Positions 54,098 to 62,632 of a stretch of 64,000 bases of DNA are shown in pieces. The DNA is from an uncultured Eubacteriales bacterium (GTDB lineage Bacteria; Bacillota; Clostridia; Oscillospirales; Acutalibacteraceae), in the NCBI GenBank assembly GCA_934489735.1, contig CAKSSR010000001.1, positions 109,952 to 173,951 on the forward strand, given 5' to 3'. The position numbers and the translations under genes were made by a program. The notes beneath the pieces were generated by a model that was not told where the DNA came from, did no database searches, and was given only the letters and a program-made list of their open reading frames with translations. The stretch's first letter is position 1; each line of letters opens with the position of its first letter.

Positions 54098-54133
54098 AAT
54101 CAAAATCCTTTCCTTAAGTTATTTACGGAAGTA

Positions 54134-54162
54134 ATTATGCCATAAATTCTAATACAAATCAA
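54134..54162 (-). promoter_or_regulatory. Promoter of the DUF4280 gene
   Basis: Minus strand TTGATT, 17 nt, CATAAT with extended TG-G, about 37 nt before the ATG. A perfect palindrome ATACTTTTTAAAGTAT lies upstream at 54177-54192. Confidence 0.5.
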
Positions 54163-54213
54163 GTGCAAAATATGACATACTTTTTAAAGTATAATTATGC
54201 ATTATAAACATTA

Positions 54214-55326
54214 TTATAAATTTTCTTTACATTTCAAGCTTAAGTATGCATTTATAAAGCCATCTAGTTCCCCGTCCATAACTGAGTTTATATTACCTAT
54301 TTCAAATCCTGTTCTATGGTCTTTAACCAATGTATATGGCATAAATATATAAGACCTGATCTGAGAGCCCCATGCAATTTCTTTTTGTACTCCCTTTATA
54401 TCTTCAATTTTTTCTAAATGTTCTCTTTCTTTTATTTCTAATAATTTAGACTTCAACATTTTCATTGCTAGCTCTCTGTTTTGATGTTGGCTTCTTTCGT
54501 TTTGACAAGCAACAACTATTCCTGTCGGTAAGTGAGTTAACCTGACCGCTGAAGAAGTCTTATTTATATGTTGCCCTCCTGCGCCAGAAGATCTAAACAC
54601 ATCCATTTTTATATCGTCCGGTGAGATTTCTATTTCTATGTCATCTTCTATCTCAGGCATTACTTCTAGTGATGCAAATGAAGTATGTCTTCTGCCCGAG
54701 GAATCAAATGGTGATATTCTGACTAATCTGTGCACGCCCGCTTCACTTTTTAAAAAGCCATATGCATTAATACCTTCCACTAATACAGATGCACTTTTAA
54801 TACCTGCTTCATCTCCATCTAAGCAATCTAACATTTTCACTTTATACCCGTGCTTTTCTCCCCAACGGCTGTACATTCTATACAACATCTCTACCCAGTC
54901 TTGAGCTTCTGTTCCTCCTGCGCCCGAATGGAATGTCAATATTGCATTGTTATTATCATATTCTCCTGTAAGCAATGTAGACAATGTCAAATTTTCTATC
55001 TTATTTTTAACTTTTTCATACTCTTGCTGACACTCCTCTAATAAATTTATATCTTCTTCCTCATTAGCTAGTTCAGTAAAGGTATAAGCATCTTCATACA
55101 TAGATTTCAATTCGTTATAGTTATTAATCTTATTCTTTAAATAACTTATTCTTTGTAAAGTCTTTTGAGATTTTGTAGAATCATCCCAGAAATCTGGTGC
55201 CGTAGTCTCTTTTTCTAGCTCACTTATTTCTTTTTTTATCTCTTCAATTCCTAATGCATTATAAAGTTTTTCTATGTCTGGATGTAATTTTTTAAACATT
55301 AGTAAAATTTCTTCAAATTGTACCAT
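54214..55326 (-). CDS. prfB: Peptide chain release factor 2
   Basis: Releases peptides at UGA and UAA. SSGAGGQHINKTSSAVRLTH (GGQ) and the stop-recognition motif SPFDSSGRRHTSF (SPF) are intact. The usual in-frame UGA and CUU UGA frameshift site near codon 25 are absent: the region reads NALGIEEIKKEI in one frame. I chose ATG 55326 (370 aa) because it matches the family length; the frame stays open to a GTG at 55371 next to AAAGGTGGTGA. 53 nt separate it from the small FeoB-associated gene. Confidence 0.93.
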   Translation of the reverse strand: MVQFEEILLMFKKLHPDIEKLYNALGIEEIKKEISELEKETTAPDFWDDSTKSQKTLQRISYLKNKINNYNELKSMYEDAYTFTELANEEEDINLLEECQQEYEKVKNKIENLTLSTLLTGEYDNNNAILTFHSGAGGTEAQDWVEMLYRMYSRWGEKHGYKVKMLDCLDGDEAGIKSASVLVEGINAYGFLKSEAGVHRLVRISPFDSSGRRHTSFASLEVMPEIEDDIEIEISPDDIKMDVFRSSGAGGQHINKTSSAVRLTHLPTGIVVACQNERSQHQNRELAMKMLKSKLLEIKEREHLEKIEDIKGVQKEIAWGSQIRSYIFMPYTLVKDHRTGFEIGNINSVMDGELDGFINAYLSLKCKENL

Positions 55327-55379
55327 AGTTGATAATCCGTCATCAATCAAATAGACAACGGATCTCACCACCTTTCTTT

Positions 55380-55529
55380 CTAATTATCATTTTCTTCCTT
55401 ACTTATCGGACATTTTTCGCACCTTTTGTTACAAGATGAGCACTTGTTGCTTTTCATTCCTTTAATAATCGTATACAAAGAGCACAAAACTATCAAAACC
55501 GCTAATATAAATATAATGTAATTTATCAT
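55380..55529 (-). CDS. FeoB-associated Cys-rich membrane protein
   Basis: 49-aa protein: one transmembrane helix (YIIFILAVLIVLCSLYTI) followed by the Cys-rich tail CSSCNKRCEKCPI. It follows feoB with 11 nt between, as in many Gram-positive feo operons, and probably binds iron or supports FeoB. The start at ATG 55529 is judged by family length; the longer frame reading into feoB is not needed. RBS GAAAGGA. Confidence 0.85.
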   Translation of the reverse strand: MINYIIFILAVLIVLCSLYTIIKGMKSNKCSSCNKRCEKCPISKEENDN

Positions 55530-55540
55530 ACTAAGTCCTT

Positions 55541-57595
55541 TCAATGACAAATATTGATTACTAAACTTCCTATTTGATATATCAATGCAGAAAATAACCA
55601 TGCAACTACTAATTGATATCCAACAGATATCCACGTCCACTTAGGACTTCCCAATTCTTTTCTAATAGCTGATATAGCTGCTACACAGGGCGTGTATAAT
55701 AAGACAAATATTATAAAAGAATACGCACTCAGGTTAGTAAATGTTTGAGATAATGCATTGACAGACTCCATCGTCGTATCGAAATTATATAAAACTGCCA
55801 TGCTGCTCACTATCGATTCCTTTGCTATCACTCCCGTTAGTAATGATACTGATACTCTCCAATCGTTAAATCCGCATAAAGTAAATATAGGAGCTATAAG
55901 CTTTCCTATGCCAGCTAATATACTTTCTGAACTATCGCTTACTTGATTAAAAGAATAGTTAAAGGATTGCAAAAACCATATAATAATTGATGCCCCTAGC
56001 AAGACTGTGCCTGCTTTCATTAAAAAGTCCTTTACTCTTTCCCATGTGTGAATCAATAAACTCTTGAATGTTGGCAACTTATATGAAGGCAGTTCCATGA
56101 CAAAGTTAGAACTTTCTCCTTTATTTAATGAATTCTTAAATAGCAAGGCTGTCCCTATCCCTAAAAGTATCCCTATTCCGTATATCGATATTATCACTAA
56201 CGGTTGAATATCTTTAAAAAATGATGATATGATCAATAAATATACTGGCATTTTCGCACTACATGACATAAATGGCATTACCAAAATCGTCAGACGCTTC
56301 TCTTTCTTATTTTCTAGTATCCTGGTCCCTAAAACTGCTGGAACTGTACATCCGAAGCCCATTAGCATAGGTACAAAAGCTTTTCCTGACAATCCTATTT
56401 TCCTCAATGATCTATCCATTATAAATGCAGCTCTAGCCATGTAGCCACTGTCCTCTAAAGCTGATAACAAAGTAAACAATATGATTATCTGTGGTAAGAA
56501 TGATAATACAGACCCTACTCCTTTTATGACTCCGTCTAAGACAAGACTTTTTGCCCAGTCAGCTGCCCCAAGGTTATTAAGCATATTCGACACGTTTACA
56601 GAAAATATATCATTTATAAAATATTCTACATATGACTTTAACAAATTGCCAAAAGGCCCAAAGGTTATATAAAATATTAAGAATATTAGTATAAAGAACG
56701 ATGGAAATGCTAAAAATTTGTTGGTCAGTACATTGTCTATCTTATCCGAGCCTGTAGATTTGTTTTCTTTGCTTTTACTTATGCATTCAGAACATAATGA
56801 ACATATAAATTTATATCGTTCGTCCGCTATTATCATTACGTGATCTACAAATTCAGTAGTATTAATAGAGTCTCTTAGTTTCAATATCTTATGTAGGACT
56901 TCTTTGTCTAAACCAAGTTTTCTTTGCTCTAGTAAATCCCCTTCAAAAAGCTTTATGCTTATAAACCTTCTTTTGTCATAGTCTTCTGGTTTTAATTCAG
57001 TTATTATATCCTCTATTTGCTCTAAAATTTCGTTAACTTTGCTTGAGTATATGTTCCTGATGCTTACCTTTTCGCAAGATTTGTATGTCTCCATCATTGC
57101 TGATAATAACTCTTCCATACCTAGTCTCTTGCTTGCCGATATCGGTACTACCTTTGCGCCTAATCGTTTTTCTAATTCTTTATAATTTATTACATACCCT
57201 TTCTTCTCAAGCAAATCAGTCATGTTCAATGCAATTACAATTGGCTTACCTAATTCTAATAACTGGGTCGTTAAATATAAATTTCTCTCAATATTAGTAG
57301 CATCTACTATGTTTATTATTATATCTGGATCTTCATCTAGTAAGAAATTCCTAGTAACTATCTCTTCGGGCGTGTAGGGAGATAAAGAATAAACTCCTGG
57401 TAGGTCCACTATCTTTGAATAAATCTTATTATAACAAAAAAAACCTTCCTTTTTCTCAACCGTTACTCCCGGCCAGTTACCAACGTATTGTTTGCTTCCA
57501 GTTAAGCTGTTAAATAAAGTCGTCTTACCACTGTTTGGATTTCCAAGCAGCGCAAAAGAAGGTAACTTTTCTTTAGAATCATTAATTTTGGTCAC
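55541..57595 (-). CDS. feoB: Ferrous iron transporter FeoB
   Basis: Main Fe2+ importer, vital for an Fe-S-rich anaerobe. N-terminal G domain: GNPNSGKTTLFNSLTG (G1), the G3 DLPGVYSLSPYTPEE, G4 LNMTD, then a helical spacer and about eight to ten membrane helices with two Gate motifs (LMGFGCTVPAVLGTRI and YTPCVAAISAIRKELG). 684 aa. The start is GTG 57595 after GGAGG at the end of feoA. Confidence 0.95.
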   Translation of the reverse strand: MTKINDSKEKLPSFALLGNPNSGKTTLFNSLTGSKQYVGNWPGVTVEKKEGFFCYNKIYSKIVDLPGVYSLSPYTPEEIVTRNFLLDEDPDIIINIVDATNIERNLYLTTQLLELGKPIVIALNMTDLLEKKGYVINYKELEKRLGAKVVPISASKRLGMEELLSAMMETYKSCEKVSIRNIYSSKVNEILEQIEDIITELKPEDYDKRRFISIKLFEGDLLEQRKLGLDKEVLHKILKLRDSINTTEFVDHVMIIADERYKFICSLCSECISKSKENKSTGSDKIDNVLTNKFLAFPSFFILIFLIFYITFGPFGNLLKSYVEYFINDIFSVNVSNMLNNLGAADWAKSLVLDGVIKGVGSVLSFLPQIIILFTLLSALEDSGYMARAAFIMDRSLRKIGLSGKAFVPMLMGFGCTVPAVLGTRILENKKEKRLTILVMPFMSCSAKMPVYLLIISSFFKDIQPLVIISIYGIGILLGIGTALLFKNSLNKGESSNFVMELPSYKLPTFKSLLIHTWERVKDFLMKAGTVLLGASIIIWFLQSFNYSFNQVSDSSESILAGIGKLIAPIFTLCGFNDWRVSVSLLTGVIAKESIVSSMAVLYNFDTTMESVNALSQTFTNLSAYSFIIFVLLYTPCVAAISAIRKELGSPKWTWISVGYQLVVAWLFSALIYQIGSLVINICH

Positions 57596-57599
57596 TTAA

Positions 57600-57836
57600 T
57601 CATTCCTCCACTAAAACTATTATTTGATTTGCTTCAGATTTTCTAATACTTAATTCATATCCGCGAATGTTAATCTCTATCGGGTCTCCAAATGGCGCCT
57701 CTTTTTTCATTATGATCACAGCATTAGGAGTTATCCCCATGTCTATTATTCGTCTTCTTAAGGAACCGTAACTCTTGATACGTACTACTGTCCCTTTCTG
57801 ACCTGGCTTTAAATCACTAAGTTTCTTTTCTATCAT
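57600..57836 (-). CDS. feoA: Ferrous iron transport protein FeoA
   Basis: 78-aa SH3-like partner of FeoB in the cytoplasm. Typical pattern LSDLKPGQKGTVVRIKSYG, then RRRIIDMGITPNAVI and APFGDPIEINIRGYELSIRKSEA. It precedes feoB by 4 nt, and the feoB RBS lies in its end. AAGGATATTAAT before ATG 57836. Confidence 0.93.
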   Translation of the reverse strand: MIEKKLSDLKPGQKGTVVRIKSYGSLRRRIIDMGITPNAVIIMKKEAPFGDPIEINIRGYELSIRKSEANQIIVLVEE

Positions 57837-57884
57837 ATTAATATCCTTTCTTTAAGGCTTATAAATAGTCTAAAATCTTAATCT

Positions 57885-57893
57885 ATTATAACA
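57885..57893 (-). promoter_or_regulatory. Extended -10 promoter of feoAB
   Basis: Minus strand TG-T-TATAAT, about 48 nt before feoA. A second identical TATGTTATAATA occurs at 57963-57974, suggesting tandem promoters. Confidence 0.5.
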
Positions 57894-57914
57894 TATATTC
57901 TTTTAATTTAATAG

Positions 57915-57937
57915 TGTCATGCTTATCAAGTCTGACA
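57915..57937 (-). promoter_or_regulatory. 23-bp palindrome upstream of feoAB, possible operator
   Basis: Symmetric pattern TGTCA-N2-CTT-N3-AAG-N2-TGACA just upstream of the -35 region of the proximal feo promoter and downstream of the distal one. This is a plausible repressor site for iron control, though it does not match the Fur or DtxR consensus well. The remaining part of 57837-58173 also holds an AATTTGAT/ATCAAATT inverted repeat (58011-58050) and no gene. Confidence 0.4.
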
Positions 57938-58110
57938 ACAAAAATACTAATTTTTATATCATTATTATAACATACAGTCCTTTGCTTTAACAGTCCCTTA
58001 AATATATCAATTTGATGACAAAAATTCGTTGTAATTTGCTATCAAATTAAACAAATTTCTTTTAATACATAAATAATATATTATACCACACTCATTATAT
58101 TAATTCGTAC

Positions 58111-58139
58111 TTGACAATAAAAACTATATGTGTTATGAT
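58111..58139 (+). promoter_or_regulatory. Consensus promoter of the 58.2 kb gene
   Basis: TTGACA, exactly 17 nt, TATGAT with extended TG-T. The leader is about 28 nt. Confidence 0.75.
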
Positions 58140-58173
58140 TAAATTGTTTAATTTTATTAAAGAGGTGGTTTTT

Positions 58174-59508
58174 ATGTCAAGATTTATTTATACCGGCTAT
58201 AAGTATGAATTTGATAGCATCCCAGATCCCAGTACTGATTACTTCCAATCTTATTTTTATTGGTTGAATTTGTTGAATAGTGGATATGCTGTAGAATTTA
58301 AGATAGGTAATGATTCCTATTATCTCCCTACTGGAAAAAGTTTCGATAGATATGTAGTAGAAGAAATGACATATCTTGCACAAAGCCTATGCAATACATT
58401 TAATATAAAAGGGAAAATAATTAATACTGATTTGTTTGAAAATTATTTCCTTCAATTTGATAGCCCTGATGAATTGTATACAGATTTGGTAAATAAGGCT
58501 CGTAGCGGGAAGGCCCATGGTTGTAATTTCTCGCTTGTATACGACCCAGATAATAACGCTTGCTGGTGTAGGCTTTTTATAAATGGGCAAGAAGAGTCCT
58601 TTGTATATAATCCATACGTATGGTTACGAAGTATAAACTCTTGTAATTATGGTGGTGCTCACTCAATTGGTCCATTGTATTGGTGCGCTATGTATCCAGA
58701 AACCAAAGAATTATATGATAAAAAGGTAGCAAATGATTCAGCTTCTCTTGCAGTATCTCAAGTTCCTTTTTCACTTAGTGAAAATAATGCAAGCAATGAG
58801 ACAGTTCTAAAATGTATCGTTAGAGAGAATAATAACAGTTGTTGGGAAGATTATTATACTAAAAATGTATCTGATGGTAGGCAATTTATTCAAAAGATTA
58901 TGATAAATGGATACGAATATGCTATTCCCTGCTTAAGTGCAGTTTCAATGGGTAGATTTAGTTTTAATCATAAAGAGTTTCAAAGGAATGATCTGTTCTG
59001 GTTGCTATATACGATATATGCTGGCAAAGAAATTCCCAAATCATTAGACGCCTTACCTAGAACAATAGATCAATGCACAATGGAAATTAAGTTTACAAAT
59101 CCTGAAGTAGTAAGAGAGTATAGTAGCGTTGAAGAATTTACCTCAGCTTATCCGGATGACTTCAGAGATATATTTGAACTTAGAGATAAACTTAAAGATG
59201 AATTAGAGTCTAAAAATAAAAAAGACGAAGATACATATAAAGAAATCATAGAGTCAACAAGCGAAGAAGGTCCATCTAACAAATATAAAGAAAACTTTAG
59301 CTATGCATGGGGTCAGGCAATGTTTACTATATTTAGTGGAAAGATTTACTCTTCCAGTTGCCCTGAAGATGCAGAAAGAGCTTTATTCTACATGCTTCAA
59401 GACTACGAATCAGAAGGCAAAACGATAACCGAAAGTAGTTTTGAACATGCAAGTGATATCTTATCCTTTGCCAGTTATGGATTTTATAAAAGAATGACAT
59501 CATTTTGA
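58174..59508 (+). CDS. Protein of unknown function, 444 aa
   Basis: Not recognised. Start at ATG 58174 has AAAGAGGTGG eight nt upstream, and a very strong promoter precedes it. There is no signal peptide or membrane helix, so it is probably cytosolic. The sequence is rich in Tyr, Trp and Asn (DYFQSYFYWLNLLNSG, CNYGGAHSIGPLYWCAMYP) with several Cys, and an acidic Lys/Glu/Ser segment around residues 340-375 that looks disordered. Two internal stretches look alike (AVEFKIGNDSYYLP and IQKIMINGYEYAIP), possibly a repeated beta unit. It is flanked by terminators and monocistronic: an accessory gene of unknown role. Confidence 0.8.
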   Translation: MSRFIYTGYKYEFDSIPDPSTDYFQSYFYWLNLLNSGYAVEFKIGNDSYYLPTGKSFDRYVVEEMTYLAQSLCNTFNIKGKIINTDLFENYFLQFDSPDELYTDLVNKARSGKAHGCNFSLVYDPDNNACWCRLFINGQEESFVYNPYVWLRSINSCNYGGAHSIGPLYWCAMYPETKELYDKKVANDSASLAVSQVPFSLSENNASNETVLKCIVRENNNSCWEDYYTKNVSDGRQFIQKIMINGYEYAIPCLSAVSMGRFSFNHKEFQRNDLFWLLYTIYAGKEIPKSLDALPRTIDQCTMEIKFTNPEVVREYSSVEEFTSAYPDDFRDIFELRDKLKDELESKNKKDEDTYKEIIESTSEEGPSNKYKENFSYAWGQAMFTIFSGKIYSSSCPEDAERALFYMLQDYESEGKTITESSFEHASDILSFASYGFYKRMTSF

Positions 59509-59516
59509 TAACAGAG

Positions 59517-59560
59517 ACAGACCAACTGTTTACAGCTGGTCTGTTTATTTTATTTATTTT
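59517..59560. terminator. Bidirectional terminator
   Basis: ACAGACCA/TGGTCTGT with an inner CTG/CAG pair around TTTA, followed by TTATTTTATTTATTTTT on the plus strand. It separates the convergent genes ending at 59508 and 59550. Confidence 0.8.
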
Positions 59561-60272
59561 TAATAACTGTATCAGCAGAGACGTAACCGATTATATCATT
59601 ATATCTAAAATGGAATCCATCTCCTATACTTATAAGTTTCCTAGTGCTTCCCAGTATAGAATCTCCAGTTCTTCCGTACTTAAATCTACCTATTCCCGAG
59701 TTCCCTCCAACCAGCACAACCGAATCAAGTACGACTGTATTTTCAGTATCTTCTATATACAAAGCTGATCCCCCATTACCTCCAAATAGAAGGCCGTCTC
59801 TTCCGTTCATACCGAATATAGCCATTCTATTCATATATATATTACCTTTTCTAATATCGATTGCATAATCTCCATCATTTTGCATAAAGACTCTACCATT
59901 TAGCAATGAAACGAATCCTATTTCTCCATCTGTTGTTTCAGTTTCTATATTGATACCAGTTTCGCACGATGTAAATACAATCTTATGACTATTAAAGTCT
60001 ATAGTTATAGGAGTATTTATATATAACGGGCTGCTTAAAGCTATGTCATTAATTAATACTAACTTATCTCCCTTTTCAGCCTTTTGAACTCTATCTAGTA
60101 ATGTCCTACTAGTACAGACTTCATATACGATATCACTATTTATAGATGCAAAGTTCAAACAGTTTAGAGTCTTATTATGCTTTTTAGCAAAGGTACTTGA
60201 GAATGTAAATATATATAGAAATATTAAAATAATATTAAACAGTATAATATTCAAACGTAAAAACTTCTTCAT
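59550..60272 (-). CDS. Exported beta-helix-like protein
   Basis: 240-aa protein with an N-terminal signal or anchor segment (LNIILFNIILIFLYIFTF, then SSTFA). The rest is built of short beta repeats with small turns (INTPITIDFNSHKIVFTS, GFVSLLNGRVFMQNDG, AIDIRKGNIYMNRMAIFGMN, ALYIEDTENTVVLDSVVLVG), the pattern of right-handed parallel beta-helix or pectate-lyase-like proteins. No catalytic residues can be named. GGAGATGATTGA precedes the ATG. Probably a surface protein; function unknown. Confidence 0.75.
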   Translation of the reverse strand: MKKFLRLNIILFNIILIFLYIFTFSSTFAKKHNKTLNCLNFASINSDIVYEVCTSRTLLDRVQKAEKGDKLVLINDIALSSPLYINTPITIDFNSHKIVFTSCETGINIETETTDGEIGFVSLLNGRVFMQNDGDYAIDIRKGNIYMNRMAIFGMNGRDGLLFGGNGGSALYIEDTENTVVLDSVVLVGGNSGIGRFKYGRTGDSILGSTRKLISIGDGFHFRYNDIIGYVSADTVIKNK

Positions 60273-60312
60273 TCAATCATCTCCATTATCATTTACATGA
60301 TAAAAAATTCAA

Positions 60313-60741
60313 TCACTTTGTAAGTACGTCATACATATTTCTAGCATATTGGTGAGCTTTATCCAAGTTATGGTCCAAATAATTTCCACATTCTTTCAAG
60401 GAGACACCTGGGATATCATCATTGAATTCATATATAAATTTTAATGTGTCTATAACCAATTCCTTAACGGTCTCATAGTCTAGATTTCTAACTAAGAAAT
60501 AGAATCCAGTTCTACATCCCATAGGTCCAACATAAATTATTTTATCACTATATTGGCTATTCCTAACGAATGTAGCAAATAGATGTTCAAATGTATGAAT
60601 TCCATCGTTTTCTAGGTACGGAGGGGTATTTGGCTTTACCATTCTTATATCATAAGTAATTATATCTCCATCTTGTCTTGATATATATAATCCTTTTTCC
60701 ATTTTAGTATGGTCCACTTCAAAACTTTTTATTTTTTTCAT
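60313..60741 (-). CDS. luxS: S-ribosylhomocysteine lyase
   Basis: Converts SRH to homocysteine and DPD (the precursor of AI-2). Metal ligands: HTFEH (His49, His53) and the Cys in KECGNYLDHNLD. MGCRTGFYFL and MVKPN are also typical. 142 aa, slightly shorter than most but complete. It works after mtnN in SAM by-product recycling. argS ends 8 nt before its start, and the RBS AAAGGATG overlaps the argS end. Confidence 0.94.
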   Translation of the reverse strand: MKKIKSFEVDHTKMEKGLYISRQDGDIITYDIRMVKPNTPPYLENDGIHTFEHLFATFVRNSQYSDKIIYVGPMGCRTGFYFLVRNLDYETVKELVIDTLKFIYEFNDDIPGVSLKECGNYLDHNLDKAHQYARNMYDVLTK

Positions 60742-60749
60742 ATAATTAA

Positions 60750-62507
60750 TTACATCCTTTCTGGTACGGATATTCCCAAGATATCCAATAGTTTTAAGTT
60801 TGTATTATAGACTATTTCAGATAATCTAAGCCAAGACTCTCTTTTTTGTTCGTCTTGTTCTGTCAATATATGATTTTCTGAGTAAAAATTATTATATATA
60901 CTTGATAATTTAAAAATATATTCTTCCAATTCATTCAAACTCTTAGAATCGTATGCAGATTTCAAGACTTTATTAACAGATAATAGACTTAATATTATAT
61001 TCATGTCATATTGATTATAAATTCCCTTTATTGATTTATGCTCCATCTTATTTTCTTCTGCTTTTTTCAATAAAGATCTTATTCTTATCGTAGAATATAA
61101 TAGATATGGACCAGTTTTTCCTGACAGATCACTAAATTTAACTGGATCAAATATATAATCAGTAGTCCTATTGGTTAATAGATCTGCATATTTTAGTGCA
61201 GATATAGCTATTTCTTCTGATATTTTTTCTCTGTTTTCAATTATTTCTTCATTTAATCTTTTTAATGTCTCTTGCTTTACTAAATCTATCAATTGAAATA
61301 GTGGCATAGACCCTCCCTCACGGGTCTTAAATGGTTTTCCATCTTTTCCATTCATCGTTCCAAAACCGATAAAAATAAGCTTAACATCTTTAGGGACTAT
61401 TCCAGATTTATATGCGGCTCTAAAAACTTGTTTGAAATGCATTTCCTGTCTATTATCGACTACATACCAAATCTCATCCGGGTTAAATCTTTTCATTCTA
61501 GAGTAGATAGTTGCTATTTCAGTTGTACTATATAATACTGCGCCGTCAGATTTTTCTAATATCATAGGAGGAATTGTTTCCTTATCATCTTCCTCTGACA
61601 CATTCATTATGAGTGCTCCCTGATCTTCATAAGCAAGTCCTTTTTCTTTCAAATAGTTAATTACTTCCGGTATATATTTCGAAGCATCACTTTCTCCTTC
61701 CCATAGATCAAAAGAAGTATTTATTCTAGAATATGTTTCTTTAATATCTCCTAATGATATATCCATTATATATTTCCATATAGCATTATATCCCCTATGT
61801 CCATTTTGCAAGTCATATGTAATTTTTCTTGCTCTTTCCATCAAATCCTTATCTTCCTTTGCCTTTTTGCTAGCCTTTGGATAAAGTTGCTCTAAATCTT
61901 TCAATGATATATCTATCTTGTCGGTATATTCTCCCTCATAGTTGTCATCAAAATACTGAAGATTTGGAAACATATTTTGTATTTCCATTATTATCATACC
62001 AAATTGTAGTCCCCAATCCCCTAGATGTACGTCTGCAATAACTTCTTGTCCTAAACTTTTAGCCAATCTTTTTAATGCCTCGCCTATATTTGCACTTCTC
62101 AGGTGTCCAACGTGCATAATTTTTGCTACATTTACTCCACCGTAATCAATTATAATTTTTTTCTTTGTATTCTCATCTTCATTATAATTAATATTATCTA
62201 CATCATTATAGACTTCATTTATATACGATGCCAATGCTTCCTCGCTAAGAGATATATTAATAAATCCTGGGCCAGCTATGTTAATATCTTTAAAGTCATT
62301 ACATTTTTCCAACTCACTAACTATTTGCGAAGCCACATCTCTAGGAGGTTTATGTAAGTTCTTAGCCAAAGCCATTGCTCCGTTATACTGGAACTGACCA
62401 AATTCAGGTCTAGACGAGACATTTAGTACTACCATATCCGAGTCATATCCACAATTTCTTAATGCATTTGCTATAATTTCTTCATATTTATTAAAAAAAT
62501 CAATCAT
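60750..62507 (-). CDS. argS: Arginyl-tRNA synthetase
   Basis: Class I enzyme charging tRNA-Arg. N-terminal Add-1 domain, the HIGH-type motif MHVGHLRSANIGE, ADVHLGDWGLQFG, the KMS-like loop FKTREGGSMPLFQL, and a DALR anticodon-binding domain ending with VPERM. 585 aa. GAGGG before ATG 62507. It shares a transcript with luxS. Confidence 0.95.
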   Translation of the reverse strand: MIDFFNKYEEIIANALRNCGYDSDMVVLNVSSRPEFGQFQYNGAMALAKNLHKPPRDVASQIVSELEKCNDFKDINIAGPGFINISLSEEALASYINEVYNDVDNINYNEDENTKKKIIIDYGGVNVAKIMHVGHLRSANIGEALKRLAKSLGQEVIADVHLGDWGLQFGMIIMEIQNMFPNLQYFDDNYEGEYTDKIDISLKDLEQLYPKASKKAKEDKDLMERARKITYDLQNGHRGYNAIWKYIMDISLGDIKETYSRINTSFDLWEGESDASKYIPEVINYLKEKGLAYEDQGALIMNVSEEDDKETIPPMILEKSDGAVLYSTTEIATIYSRMKRFNPDEIWYVVDNRQEMHFKQVFRAAYKSGIVPKDVKLIFIGFGTMNGKDGKPFKTREGGSMPLFQLIDLVKQETLKRLNEEIIENREKISEEIAISALKYADLLTNRTTDYIFDPVKFSDLSGKTGPYLLYSTIRIRSLLKKAEENKMEHKSIKGIYNQYDMNIILSLLSVNKVLKSAYDSKSLNELEEYIFKLSSIYNNFYSENHILTEQDEQKRESWLRLSEIVYNTNLKLLDILGISVPERM

Positions 62508-62543
62508 TTAAATCCCTCATTTTAAGATATATTAAAAAATTTT

Positions 62544-62590
62544 GTATCAAGGACATGACAATGCTTTAAAATACAAGTCATTCTTGATAC
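62544..62590 (-). terminator. Terminator of the DUF1703 gene
   Basis: GTATCAAG/CTTGATAC and ATGAC/GTCAT pairs form an interrupted stem with a 16-nt loop. Minus-strand tail AAAATTTTTT. It lies between the AAA-ATPase-like gene and argS. Confidence 0.5.
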
Positions 62591-62632
62591 TTTTCAATTA
62601 TATCACAACAAATTCTTACTCTCAACTAAATA

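Noticed and set aside
53832..54134. 100-codon frame on the plus strand opposite the DUF4280 gene
   Set aside because: It is an antisense shadow of a gene with good promoter, RBS and family match.
55326..55371. Programmed frameshift in the prfB leader
   Set aside because: Alternative frames hit stops without a CUU UGA-type site, and a -1 or +2 shift would be needed, unlike RF2.
55530..55640. N-terminal extension of the small FeoB-associated protein into feoB
   Set aside because: The extra residues only mirror the feoB 3' end in another frame, and family members start at the membrane helix.
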